Assembly (NCBI RefSeq): GCF_014202825.1 | Contig: NZ_JACHHP010000001.1 | Location: 124,001-188,000, forward strand | DNA length: 64,000 nt | Reading direction: 5' to 3' | Source of the DNA: Chiayiivirga flava | GTDB taxonomy: Bacteria; Pseudomonadota; Gammaproteobacteria; Xanthomonadales; Xanthomonadaceae | Part shown: piece by piece, positions 8,483 through 16,858 of the stretch | Position numbering within the stretch: position 1 is the stretch's first letter | How the letters are laid out: each line of letters starts with the position of its first letter | Program-made: the position numbers and the translations under genes | Notes under the pieces: model-generated | The model's database searches: none | Told to the model about the DNA's origin: nothing | Seen by the model: the letters and a program-made list of their open reading frames with translations, nothing else

Positions 8483-9157
8483 TCACGGACGATAGGCGAC
8501 CCAGCCCTTGAAGGTGAACGCGCAGTAGAAGAGCTCGATGTCCGTGAATCCGGCCTCACCCAGCAGATCGACATCCTGCGCCGGTGAAAGCACGGGAAGC
8601 CGCTCCCGGATTGCCGAGACGCTGCCGTCGGCCTGCGCCGCGGGCACGCCGGACGCCGCCGAAAAGGCTGCATTGCGTGCAAGCCACCTGTCACGCGCAG
8701 GCGCGTCGCCGGGAATGCTGTGATGCGCAACGACCAGCGATGCGCCGGGCCGCAGTCGCACCAGCATCCGCTCGAGGGTCTGCAGGCGTTCGTGCGACGG
8801 CAGGAAATGCAGCGTCAGCAGACACGTCGCTCCGTCGAACGGCCCCATCGGCGCGCTGTCGACATCACCTTCGTGCAGGCGCACGCGAGACGCCAGAGGT
8901 CCGAGGGTGGTGCGGGCGAGATCGAGCATCGGTGCAGACGGATCGACGCCGTCGAAGCGCCAGCCCGCATGCATGCCGGCAAGCGCCCTCAGCTCCAGCC
9001 CACCGCCTGCACCGAGCACCAGGATGCGTGCGTCGGCGGGCGCGCGTTCGGCCAGCAGGACACCTGCCATCGTGTGCAGGTCCCTCAGACCGGGGACGAT
9101 CCGGGCGGTTCGTTCGGCATAGCCCGCCACGACCACGGGATCGGAGAACGGGATCAT
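8483..9157 (-). CDS. class I SAM-dependent methyltransferase
   Basis: A 224-residue protein with the Rossmann-like methyltransferase motifs: ILVLGAGGGLEL (motif I), the acidic end of strand 2 in FDGVDPSAPML, and an LHEGDVDSA segment. A GATCLLTLHFLPSHERL region corresponds to motif IV/post-I. The family includes small-molecule and tRNA methyltransferases of the CmoA/UbiE type; the substrate is not identifiable. Its ATG overlaps the stop of the flavoprotein gene as ATGA. It is therefore the third gene of the Rrf2-flavoprotein-methyltransferase operon. Confidence 0.85.
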   Translation of the reverse strand: MIPFSDPVVVAGYAERTARIVPGLRDLHTMAGVLLAERAPADARILVLGAGGGLELRALAGMHAGWRFDGVDPSAPMLDLARTTLGPLASRVRLHEGDVDSAPMGPFDGATCLLTLHFLPSHERLQTLERMLVRLRPGASLVVAHHSIPGDAPARDRWLARNAAFSAASGVPAAQADGSVSAIRERLPVLSPAQDVDLLGEAGFTDIELFYCAFTFKGWVAYRP

Positions 9158-10077
9158 CGAACGCCGCTGTCGGCCTGCGCGGAGGCGATGGTCCCGGGCC
9201 AGAGCAGCGAACGGTGGACCTGGGCGCCCGCGAGCGCTCCGCCACCGATCGCCAGCGATATCGAATGCGGCGCCCGCGCCACATCTCCGCAGGCAAATAC
9301 GCCTGCGACCGAGGTTCGGGCCTCGGCGTCGACGCAAATCTGGACACCGAACGGCGTCTCTTCCAGTGCGCAGCCCATCGTTTCGGCCAGAGCGCCGGAA
9401 GGAGACGTGTGCGTGGCCGTGAACAGACCCGCAAAGCGCAGACGTCGTCCGTCGGCCATCACCACGTCGGCCGAGCCCTCGATCCTGTCGATGGGCGTAT
9501 CCTCGATCGCCACGCCGCGTCGCTCCAGCCCGGACCTGGCCTCGTGGTCCAGATCCATGGCACCGTTGACGAGCAAGGTCACATCGCCCCAGTCGGTGAG
9601 CAACTCGGCTTGATGGATCGACATCGGACTTGCGCCGACGATCCCGATGCGGCCCTGGCCGAGTTCGTAGCCATGACAGTACGGACAGTGGAACACCGTC
9701 CTGCCCCAACGTTCGGCGAGTCCTTCGACGGCCGGAAGGCGGTCCGTCACGCCGCTGGCCAGAAGAACGCGGCGCCCTCGGAACGAGAGGCCGGCCGTGG
9801 TCGTGACGATGAAGTCGTCCACCTGCCCGGCCACGGCGTCGACCCGCCCCTCGACCCAGGTCAGCGTGGCATACGCTTCGAGCTGGCGGCGCGCGTTCGC
9901 CGCGAGTTCGTCCGGTGGCTCGCCATCGTGGCCCAGAACGCCGTGCGCATGGCGGGCGAAACGGTTGCGCCGCTCGCCGGCATCGATCACCAGCACGGTC
10001 CGGCGCGCGCGCAACAATTGCAGGGTCGCGGCCATGCCCGAATAGCTTCCACCGATGACGATCACGTCGTGCTGCAT
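9154..10077 (-). CDS. thioredoxin reductase-like FAD oxidoreductase with a CPYC site
   Basis: A 307-residue flavoprotein with the FAD-binding GGSYSG motif (residues 9-14), a redox CPYC at 131-134 and the C-terminal FAD motif GVFACGDVARAP. The length and order match thioredoxin-reductase-like enzymes. The usual NADPH site glycine motif is altered to GIVGASPMS, and I see no HRR triplet, so electron donor and partner may differ from true TrxB. The start is 1 nt after the stop of the Rrf2 gene, and the end overlaps the methyltransferase. Redox control of a small-molecule modification is a reasonable inference, not shown. Confidence 0.85.
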   Translation of the reverse strand: MQHDVIVIGGSYSGMAATLQLLRARRTVLVIDAGERRNRFARHAHGVLGHDGEPPDELAANARRQLEAYATLTWVEGRVDAVAGQVDDFIVTTTAGLSFRGRRVLLASGVTDRLPAVEGLAERWGRTVFHCPYCHGYELGQGRIGIVGASPMSIHQAELLTDWGDVTLLVNGAMDLDHEARSGLERRGVAIEDTPIDRIEGSADVVMADGRRLRFAGLFTATHTSPSGALAETMGCALEETPFGVQICVDAEARTSVAGVFACGDVARAPHSISLAIGGGALAGAQVHRSLLWPGTIASAQADSGVR

Positions 10078-10078
10078 C

Positions 10079-10522
10079 TCAATTCCTCGGGCGTCGCGCA
10101 GCCGCGTGCCGGCGTGCGAAGTCGGCGGCCAGATCGGCCAGGGTGATCTCCGAGAAGCGCGTGAGCAGCAGCGCCTCGGCCTCGGCGAACGTGCCTTCGA
10201 GCGCGGCATTCACCGATTGCTCGACCAGGCACTGCGATGCTTCGTTGCGGTTGCCGACCGCGAACAGCGCCGGCTCGCCCAGCGCGGCATGCAGTTGGCG
10301 CAGGGTGACGGTGGCAAGGTCTGCGCGAATCCGCCAGCCTCCTGCATGGCCGCGACCCGCGGTGACAATGCCGGCCTCTCGCAGATACCCCATCGTGCGT
10401 CTGACGACGACGGGATTGGTGCCCAGGCATCGCGCCAGCGTTTGCGACGTGACGGGGCCGTCGTGCTCGGCCATGTGCAGCAGGGCATGCAGTACGGATG
10501 AAAGGCGGCTGTCCCGGTTCAT
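10079..10522 (-). CDS. Rrf2-family transcriptional regulator without the Fe-S cysteines
   Basis: A 147-residue winged-helix protein of the Rrf2 family: N-terminal HTH (about 8-60, with TSQTLARCLGTNPVVVRRTM as the recognition region) and the GGWRIRADLATVTL wing. Cys32 and Cys98 are its only cysteines, so the [2Fe-2S] triad of IscR/NsrR is absent; it belongs with cluster-free members such as YwnA. It heads an operon with a thiol-type flavoprotein and a methyltransferase. An inverted repeat at its own start suggests autoregulation. An electrophile or redox signal is inferred from context. Confidence 0.85.
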   Translation of the reverse strand: MNRDSRLSSVLHALLHMAEHDGPVTSQTLARCLGTNPVVVRRTMGYLREAGIVTAGRGHAGGWRIRADLATVTLRQLHAALGEPALFAVGNRNEASQCLVEQSVNAALEGTFAEAEALLLTRFSEITLADLAADFARRHAAARRPRN

Positions 10523-10558
10523 GTAACTGATGATGTTTCATATCCGGTTGCGCGTCAA
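10521..10558 (-). promoter_or_regulatory. promoter and candidate operator of the Rrf2 operon
   Basis: On the minus strand a -35 TTGACG (10558-10553) is followed after 17 bp by CATCAT (10535-10530) as -10. The predicted start of transcription falls at or next to the ATG (10522), and no Shine-Dalgarno sequence is present, so a leaderless mRNA is possible. An inverted repeat, ATGAAAC-N7-GTTACAT on the minus strand (10541-10521, six of seven bases paired), overlaps the -10 and start codon. It is well placed to be an operator for the encoded regulator. Confidence 0.5.
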
Positions 10559-10708
10559 ATATGCTGCCGAAGAACATCCTGAATCGGCAGCGCACGCGGG
10601 CCGAACGCCTGGACTCGCTCCATCGGCGAGTTCTGACGTCATGCCTTCCCAGCCCTTCCCCTCTCCGCGGCGCGCAGGCACAGTGACCCTTCTCCGTCTC
10701 CGCGCCGC

Positions 10709-11458
10709 ATGTCCCGCATCCTTGTCCTCCAGCACGTGGCCGCCGAGCCGCTCGGCACGCTCGATCCGTTGATCCGGGCGCGCGGGCATCGCATCCGCTA
10801 CGTCAACTTCCAGCGCGATCCGGACGCGCAGCCGTCGCTCGACCGCTATCGCGGACTGATCGTGCTCGGCGGGCCGATGAACGTCGAGGATCAGGCGGCG
10901 CGGCCGCACTTGCGCACCGAGCTGCGCCTGATCGAACACGCGCTGGCGCAAGGCAAGCCCGTGCTCGGCATCTGTCTTGGCGCGCAGCTGCTCGCGCACG
11001 CGCTCGGCGCGCCGGTGCGGCGCCACCGCTGCCACGAGATCGGCTGGTACGACCTGTCCACCACGGAGGCCGGCCGCGTCGACCGCGTGCTGGCGCCGCT
11101 CGGGCGCGTGCGCCCTGTGTTCCAGTGGCACGGCCACAGCTTCGACATCCCGCGGTCGGCAACGCATCTCGCACGCACGTCGAGCTGCGAGAACCAGGCC
11201 TTTCGCCACGGCGACAACGCCTACGGATTCCAATTCCATCTGGAGGTCGATCGCGCCCTGATCGAGCGCTGGCTTTCGATTCCCGCTTACCGCGAGGAAC
11301 TGCTCGCCGCCGACGCCGGGCAATGTCCGGAGACCATCCGGCGCGCCACGCTCGAACACGCCGCCGCCACGCAGGACGCGGCCCGCGACGTGTTCGAGAA
11401 TTTCCTCGATCTGGTCGGCCGGCCGCGGCGACGCATCGCGCTGCCGTCGCACCTGTGA
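10709..11458 (+). CDS. class I glutamine amidotransferase-like protein
   Basis: A 249-residue protein with a class I (triad) glutaminase domain. The nucleophile is the cysteine of GICLGAQ, and His and Glu are in GFQFHLE. The region LIVLGGPMNVED is typical of stand-alone GMP-synthase-like amidotransferase homologues. Such proteins either transfer ammonia from glutamine or hydrolyse gamma-glutamyl compounds; no synthetase partner is nearby, so the acceptor is unknown. It is divergently oriented from the Rrf2 operon and ends 87 bp before mtnB. Confidence 0.8.
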   Translation: MSRILVLQHVAAEPLGTLDPLIRARGHRIRYVNFQRDPDAQPSLDRYRGLIVLGGPMNVEDQAARPHLRTELRLIEHALAQGKPVLGICLGAQLLAHALGAPVRRHRCHEIGWYDLSTTEAGRVDRVLAPLGRVRPVFQWHGHSFDIPRSATHLARTSSCENQAFRHGDNAYGFQFHLEVDRALIERWLSIPAYREELLAADAGQCPETIRRATLEHAAATQDAARDVFENFLDLVGRPRRRIALPSHL

Positions 11459-11545
11459 ACGCGTCCCGCACGCGGGCATGAACGCCGCGCATCCGCAGCG
11501 CCGGTGTGCGCATTGCATCGCTACGCTTGCGCTAAGATTCGATCG

Positions 11546-12184
11546 ATGAACCAGCCCCTGCCCTACGACCGACAGCGGTTCGATGCCGCCGCGCGCGAAC
11601 TCGTCGAAAACACGCGCGAGCTTGCCGCGCTCGGCTGGACGCCGGCCACGAGCAGCAACTTCTCGCTGCGCCTGGACGATCGCCACGCCGCGATCACGGT
11701 GTCCGGCCGCGACAAGGGGCGGCTTGGCGACGGCGACATCATGGTGGTCGATTTCGACGGCCAGCCCGTGGCGACGACGCAACGCCCGTCCGCCGAAACC
11801 CTGCTGCACACGCAGCTCTACCGCCGGTGTCCGGACATCGGCTGCGTGCTGCACACGCATTCGCGCGTTCAGACGGTGGCGTCGCGCCTGTTCGCAGCGG
11901 ATGGCAAGGTCCCGCTTGCGGGCTACGAATTGCTCAAGGCGCTGCACGGCAACGCCACGCACGAGGCGGCGATCGATCTGCCGGTGCTGCCGAACACGCA
12001 GGACATGCCGGAACTGGCGTCCCGCGTGGATCGCCTGCTCGATACGCAGACGCTCTGGGGCTACCTGATCGACGGCCACGGGCTTTATGCCTGGGGCCGC
12101 ACCATGGCCGAAGCCCGCCGTCACCTGGAGGCCTTCGACTTCCTGCTCGCCTGCGAACTGGACCTGAGGAGGTTGCGCGCATGA
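11546..12184 (+). CDS. mtnB: methylthioribulose-1-phosphate dehydratase
   Basis: A 212-residue class II aldolase-fold protein. The zinc-binding LHTHSR segment, [11 protein letters not shown] near the N terminus and ISGRDKG-like VSGRDKGRL are diagnostic of MtnB. It converts 5-methylthioribulose-1-phosphate to the diketo compound in the methionine salvage pathway. The ATG gives the expected N terminus. The stop overlaps the start of mtnD as ATGA, so the two are translationally coupled. The upstream steps (mtnP, mtnA) are not in the window. Confidence 0.93.
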   Translation: MNQPLPYDRQRFDAAARELVENTRELAALGWTPATSSNFSLRLDDRHAAITVSGRDKGRLGDGDIMVVDFDGQPVATTQRPSAETLLHTQLYRRCPDIGCVLHTHSRVQTVASRLFAADGKVPLAGYELLKALHGNATHEAAIDLPVLPNTQDMPELASRVDRLLDTQTLWGYLIDGHGLYAWGRTMAEARRHLEAFDFLLACELDLRRLRA

Positions 12185-12738
12185 GCCGTCTACGCATCTT
12201 CGCCGACGACGATCCGGTCACGCCCGATTTCGTCAGCACCGACCACGCCAGCATCGCGCACAAGCTCGCGGGCATCGGCGTGCGCTTCGAGCAGTGGGAG
12301 GCGATGCATCCGATCGAGCCCGGGGCGCCGTCCGAAGACGTGCTGGCCGCCTACAAGACCGATATCGACCGCCTCGTCGCGGAAAACGGCTTCAAGAGCA
12401 TCGATGTGGTCAGCATCGCGCCGGACCATCCGCAACGCGAGACGATGCGCGGCAAGTTCCTCGACGAACACTTCCACAAGGAAGACGAGGTGCGTTTCTT
12501 CGTCGCCGGCTCGGGCCTGTTCACGCTGCACGTGGACGGCCGCGTGTACGAGATCCGCTGCGAACAGGGCGATCTCATCGGCGTGCCGGACGGCACCACG
12601 CACTGGTTCGACATGGGGCCGGAACCGTATTTCGTCGCCATCCGCTTCTTCACCGAGCCGGACGGCTGGGTCGGCCACTTCACCGGCACCGACATCGCGG
12701 GGAAGTTTCCCCGCTACGAGCCGGGACAGGCAGGCTAG
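12181..12738 (+). CDS. mtnD: acireductone dioxygenase
   Basis: A 185-residue cupin. Metal ligands are visible as His97, His99, Glu103 and His141 (EHFHKEDE and GTTHWF), one residue offset from the Klebsiella enzyme. It oxidises acireductone to the 2-keto acid precursor of methionine plus formate when Fe-loaded. The Ni-loaded form gives an off-pathway reaction. It is coupled to mtnB by ATGA. The expected next enzyme, mtnC, is displaced by a 1.6-kb gene. Confidence 0.95.
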   Translation: MSRLRIFADDDPVTPDFVSTDHASIAHKLAGIGVRFEQWEAMHPIEPGAPSEDVLAAYKTDIDRLVAENGFKSIDVVSIAPDHPQRETMRGKFLDEHFHKEDEVRFFVAGSGLFTLHVDGRVYEIRCEQGDLIGVPDGTTHWFDMGPEPYFVAIRFFTEPDGWVGHFTGTDIAGKFPRYEPGQAG

Positions 12739-12744
12739 CCGCGC

Positions 12745-12766
12745 GGCGGAGGCGCCTGGCCTCGCC
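12745..12766 (+). terminator. possible terminator after mtnBD
   Basis: GGCGGAGGC, a 5-nt loop and GCCTCGCC form an 8-bp stem with one bulged G just after the mtnD stop. No T-tract follows, so the assignment is tentative. Confidence 0.3.
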
Positions 12767-12932
12767 GCCCGGCGATCTGCGTTGTGGCCGACAGCGTGTC
12801 GGGATTCGTCCCCGTCCGGCGTTGATCGGATCGGCACAGTCACGTGCATCGTCCATGCGTCGCGCACAGCGGGCGCGTAGCATGGGGCGGTGGGTGCGTG
12901 GTGCCGTGTCCGTCCGCCGACCGAGGAACGCC

Positions 12933-14552
12933 ATGAACGCTTCGAAGCCGTCCTGCCCGCGCTTGCGTCGCGAGCATTCCGCCCTGCCCGCTTGCCGTCT
13001 GCTTGCGGTGGCGCTGCTGTCCTGCAACCCCGCGCTTGCCGACGACGCGGTGGTGGACGGGGCCGAGTGCACGTCCGCCGGATTTTTCGCTGCCCTGGCC
13101 GACGTGCAGGGCAGCGGCGGCGGCACGATCGGTTTCGATTGCCCCGCGCCGCTGACCGTGCTGTTCGACGTCCGTCGCCAGATCAGCAGCGATGTCGCGA
13201 TCGTCGCCGACGGCGATGTCACCCTCACCGGCAACGGTGTGCAGGCACTGTTCCAGGTGTTCGACGACCGCTCGCTGCGGCTGCGCGGGGTACGCATCCG
13301 CGACAACGTCGGCACCACGCAGCACGCGATCGAGAATTTCGGCACGCTGACGCTGGAAGACGTGCAGGTGGGGCCGAACGCGCCCAGCCGCAGCCTCATC
13401 GCGAATTACGACACCCTGCTCGTCCGCGGCGGCGTGTTCGAGAACAACACGTTCTCCGGCGCCGGGATCGTGCCGGACGGCGCGGTGCTGACGAACGAGG
13501 GCGGCACCGCCACCATCGAGGATGCGGTGTTCGCCGGCAACGGCCAGACGCCCGCCGCTTCACTCGGCGGCGCGATCCTCGTGAGCGCCGGCACCGTGGT
13601 CGTCCGACGCACCGATTTCGCCGACAACCGGGCGTTCGACGGCGGCGCGATCTTCGTCGATCCTGCCGGCGAACTGCGCGTCGCCGGCAGCCGTTTCATC
13701 GGCAACGACGCCACCTACGGCGGCGCGATCGAGTCGCAGACTGGCGTCGTCGCCATCGCCGGCAGCCGCTTTGTCGAGAACACGGCCGCCGCGCTCGGCG
13801 GGGCCATCTGGCAGCGCAACGGCGGCGACCTGGCGATCGATACGTCGCTGTTCGACGGCAACACCGCCGGCGACGACGGCGGCGCCGTGAGCCTGCTCGA
13901 TGCCGCCGGCAACGCGTCGATCCGCAACAGCACGTTTGTGCGCAATCTGTCCGCGGCGCACGGCGGCGCCGTCTACAGTGCAAGCGACATCCAGCTGCGC
14001 GCGTCCACGTTCCACGACAACGAGGCCGCCGCCGATTCCGGCGGCGGTGCGCTGTACCAGACCGGATCCGGCGCGGTCGCGATTCTGGACGACGTCACCG
14101 TGGTCGGCAACCGCGCCGGCTACGGCGCCGGCATCGCGAACTTCCCCGGCGCCGCGCCCGGCAGCACGATCTACGTTCAGCGTTCGATCGTCGCCGCCAA
14201 CGCCATCGACGCCACGGCCTCGGGCAACTGCGCCGGCGGCGAGATCGTCTCGCTCGGCTACAACCTCAGCGACGACACGTATTGCGGAAGTGCCTTCGGC
14301 GGCGACGATCTGCTCGACGCGACCCTGCCCTTCCTCGCGTTCGGCGAGCACGGCGGTCCCACCCCCACGCTGCCGCCCGCCGCCGGCAGCGACGCGATCG
14401 ACTTCGTGCCGACGGCCGCGTGCGGCATCGATCCGGTCGACCAGCGCGGCGCGCCGCGTCCTGCCGGTGTCGCATGCGATGCGGGCGCGGTGGAAGTCGG
14501 TGCCGTGCCTGCGCCGTTCGATCGCGTGTTCGGCGACGGGTTCGAGGACTGA
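12933..14552 (+). CDS. secreted beta-helix repeat protein with a GFE-type C-terminal tail
   Basis: A 539-residue exported protein. It has a signal peptide (hydrophobic segment about residues 24-34, likely cleavage after PALA), then repeated GGAI/GGAV units with F-x-x-N turns (for example [28 protein letters not shown]). This pattern is typical of right-handed beta-helix, polymorphic-outer-membrane-protein-like repeats. Near the end is the segment [16 protein letters not shown] common to choice-of-anchor beta-helix proteins. The last residues are RVFGDGFED, like the C-terminal IFxDGFE tails of many secreted Lysobacterales proteins (recalled). A surface or secreted role is inferred; a GAGG element precedes the ATG. 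It separates mtnD from mtnC. Confidence 0.75.
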   Translation: MNASKPSCPRLRREHSALPACRLLAVALLSCNPALADDAVVDGAECTSAGFFAALADVQGSGGGTIGFDCPAPLTVLFDVRRQISSDVAIVADGDVTLTGNGVQALFQVFDDRSLRLRGVRIRDNVGTTQHAIENFGTLTLEDVQVGPNAPSRSLIANYDTLLVRGGVFENNTFSGAGIVPDGAVLTNEGGTATIEDAVFAGNGQTPAASLGGAILVSAGTVVVRRTDFADNRAFDGGAIFVDPAGELRVAGSRFIGNDATYGGAIESQTGVVAIAGSRFVENTAAALGGAIWQRNGGDLAIDTSLFDGNTAGDDGGAVSLLDAAGNASIRNSTFVRNLSAAHGGAVYSASDIQLRASTFHDNEAAADSGGGALYQTGSGAVAILDDVTVVGNRAGYGAGIANFPGAAPGSTIYVQRSIVAANAIDATASGNCAGGEIVSLGYNLSDDTYCGSAFGGDDLLDATLPFLAFGEHGGPTPTLPPAAGSDAIDFVPTAACGIDPVDQRGAPRPAGVACDAGAVEVGAVPAPFDRVFGDGFED

Positions 14553-14569
14553 CACGCGCGCCGCGGCAC

Positions 14570-15337
14570 ATGCGGTATCGTTTCGCTTTGCGAATCGTGG
14601 AACCGACCGTGCGCGCCATCCTCACCGACATCGAAGGCACCACCAGCAGCATCAGCTTCGTCAAGAACGTGTTGTTTCCGTACGCCCGCGCCGCGCTGCC
14701 CGACTTCGTGCGCGAGCATGGTCACGAGCCCGAGGTGCGTCGCTGGCTCGATGCGGCGGCGGTGGATGCCGGCGGCATCTGCAGCGACGATGTGCTCGTG
14801 GAGACGCTGCAGGGCTGGGTCGACGCGGACAGCAAGCACACCGCGCTGAAGGCCTTGCAGGGTCTGCTCTGGCAGCACGGCTACGCGCGCCGCGACTTCG
14901 CCGCGCACATGTATCCGGATGCGCCGCGCGCGCTGCGCGCCTGGCACGCGGCCGGCCACGCGCTGTACGTGTATTCCTCCGGATCGGTGCCCGCGCAGAA
15001 GCTGTTTTTCGGTTACAGCGAGGCCGGCGATCTGCGTCCGCTGGTCTCGGGCTGGTTCGATACCGAAATCGGCGGCAAGCGCGATGCGGCCAGTTACCGC
15101 CGCATCGCGGAGGCGATCGGCCGCGCTCCTGCGGACATCGTGTTCCTCTCCGACGTCGTCGCGGAACTCGACGCGGCGCGCGAGGCGGGCCTTGCCACCG
15201 TGCTGCTCGATCGGATCGACGACTATCCGGCACCGCGCACCGGCGATGTCACGCATGGCCACGCCCGCGTCACGAGTTTTGCCGACATCCGGCCGGGCGA
15301 CGGCGATCCGGCGAACGCGCCGGGCGCGGCGGGCTGA
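14570..15337 (+). CDS. mtnC: enolase-phosphatase E1 (acireductone synthase)
   Basis: A HAD-superfamily enzyme of 255 residues. Motif I is [11 protein letters not shown], motif II the serine pair in YSSGS, the lysine is in GGKRDAASY, and motif IV is [12 protein letters not shown]. It enolises and dephosphorylates the diketo phosphate made by MtnB, giving the acireductone substrate of MtnD. A GTG at 14597 would give 246 residues with a more typical N terminus; neither start has a clear ribosome-binding site. The C13 peptidase gene starts 2 nt after the stop. Confidence 0.92.
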   Translation: MRYRFALRIVEPTVRAILTDIEGTTSSISFVKNVLFPYARAALPDFVREHGHEPEVRRWLDAAAVDAGGICSDDVLVETLQGWVDADSKHTALKALQGLLWQHGYARRDFAAHMYPDAPRALRAWHAAGHALYVYSSGSVPAQKLFFGYSEAGDLRPLVSGWFDTEIGGKRDAASYRRIAEAIGRAPADIVFLSDVVAELDAAREAGLATVLLDRIDDYPAPRTGDVTHGHARVTSFADIRPGDGDPANAPGAAG

Positions 15338-15339
15338 GC

Positions 15340-16854
15340 GTGCGCGCCATCGCCAGCGTGCTCGGCGGCGGGCTGCGCCTGTCGCTGCTGCTCGCGCCGC
15401 GGCGAACGCCGCTCGACTGCGGCGTGGGCACATTCCTGCTCACGAGCCTGCTGCTGGCGGCGGTCGGCCTGGCGTGGGAATGGCGTCTGTTCGATCCGCC
15501 GCGCACGCTCAACGGCTTCGGCATCCAGACCTGGGCCATGCGCGCGATGCTCGCGCTGGCCGCGACTGCCGTGCTGTGCGCCCTCTGCGATCGCCGCGCA
15601 CTGTTCTGGACGGTGGCGTGCTGGCTGCAGGCGTCGATGCTGTTGCCGACCGCGCTGCTCGCCTGCGTGGGCCTTGCGGGCGGCTGGGAGGCGCTGGCGT
15701 CGCCGTGGATGTGGGGCGCGGCCATGGCGTGGACGTTCGCGATTCTCCTGCGGCTCGCCTGGTTCCTCACGCGCTCCCGCCTCGGACGCGGGCTCGCGGG
15801 CCCGCTGGCTGCCGCCGTGCTGCTGCTGCCGTGGTTCGTGCTGCAGTCGCAGCTGCTGTGGACCACGGACTGGCAGGCGCTCTCGGCGGACACGTCGCAG
15901 TTCGAGGACAGCGGCGAGCCGGGCGAGCTGGCCGATCCCGAGGCGGCCATGTACGCGCTCGGCACGCGGCTGGATGCTGCCGTCGCGGCGCTGGCACCGC
16001 AGCGACCGGGCACGGTCGACATGTACGTGCTCGCCTTCGGCGGCGATGCCGGCGAAGACGTGTTCCGCAACGAGGTCGAATACATCGAGCGCCTGTTCCC
16101 GCAGCGTTTCGACGCCGCCGGCCGCGTGCTCGGACTGCTCAATCATCCCGACAGCGTCGCGACGCGGCCGCTGGCGACCGCCACCAACCTCGAGCGTGGA
16201 CTCGCCGCCATCGGCGAACGCATCGATCCGGACGAAGACATCGTCTTCGTCTACCTCACCAGCCACGGCAGCGAAGACCACGAACTCTACGTCAACCAGC
16301 CGCCGCTGCCGTTCGACCAGATCACGCCGCAGCGGCTGCGCGCCGCGCTCGATGCGTCCGGCATCCGCTGGCGCGTGGTGGTGGTGTCGGCGTGTTTTTC
16401 GGGCGGATTCGTCGAGGCATTGCGCGATCCGCAGACGCTCGTGATCACCGCGGCGCGCGCCGACCGCACCTCGTTCGGCTGCGGATCGGAGTCGGACATC
16501 ACGTGGTTCGGCAACGCCTTCGTTGCAGAAGCGCTGAACCGCACCACGGACCTGCGCGAAGCGTTCGAAACGGCGAGTACCGCGATCGCCGAGCGCGAAA
16601 AGGCCGAGGAGTTCGACCCGTCCGAGCCGCAATGGGATGCCGGCGAGCGCATCCTCGCGCAGCTCGACCGGTGGCGCGCCGGTTTCACGCCGGGCGCGGC
16701 GCTGCCGTTCGTCCCGCGGCCGGACACGCCGGCAGGTCAAGCGGCCGCCGGCGACGCCGATGGCGCGGCGCGCGACGCGGTCCCCGCACGGACCGGACCT
16801 GACGACACGGACGGCCGCGACACCTCCGACGAAGCGGCGAACGCGATCCGCTGA
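15340..16854 (+). CDS. membrane-anchored C13-family (legumain/caspase-like) peptidase
   Basis: A 504-residue protein with several hydrophobic segments in the first 175 residues (about 28-45, 66-82, 95-115, 125-142 and 153-173). A caspase-fold domain follows, with the catalytic His309 in YLTSHGSEDH and Cys352 in VVVSACFSGG, typical of C13 peptidases. The domain is probably periplasmic or cytosolic depending on an unresolved topology. The C-terminal about 60 residues are low-complexity, Asp/Ala/Pro-rich. The GTG start lies 2 nt after the mtnC stop, so the genes are coupled, although no functional link to methionine salvage is known. The substrate is unknown. Confidence 0.8.
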   Translation: MRAIASVLGGGLRLSLLLAPRRTPLDCGVGTFLLTSLLLAAVGLAWEWRLFDPPRTLNGFGIQTWAMRAMLALAATAVLCALCDRRALFWTVACWLQASMLLPTALLACVGLAGGWEALASPWMWGAAMAWTFAILLRLAWFLTRSRLGRGLAGPLAAAVLLLPWFVLQSQLLWTTDWQALSADTSQFEDSGEPGELADPEAAMYALGTRLDAAVAALAPQRPGTVDMYVLAFGGDAGEDVFRNEVEYIERLFPQRFDAAGRVLGLLNHPDSVATRPLATATNLERGLAAIGERIDPDEDIVFVYLTSHGSEDHELYVNQPPLPFDQITPQRLRAALDASGIRWRVVVVSACFSGGFVEALRDPQTLVITAARADRTSFGCGSESDITWFGNAFVAEALNRTTDLREAFETASTAIAEREKAEEFDPSEPQWDAGERILAQLDRWRAGFTPGAALPFVPRPDTPAGQAAAGDADGAARDAVPARTGPDDTDGRDTSDEAANAIR

Positions 16855-16858
16855 GGCG

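Noticed and set aside
11459-11545. SAM or methionine riboswitch before mtnB
   Set aside because: The 87-bp spacer is too short and shows no paired structure by eye.
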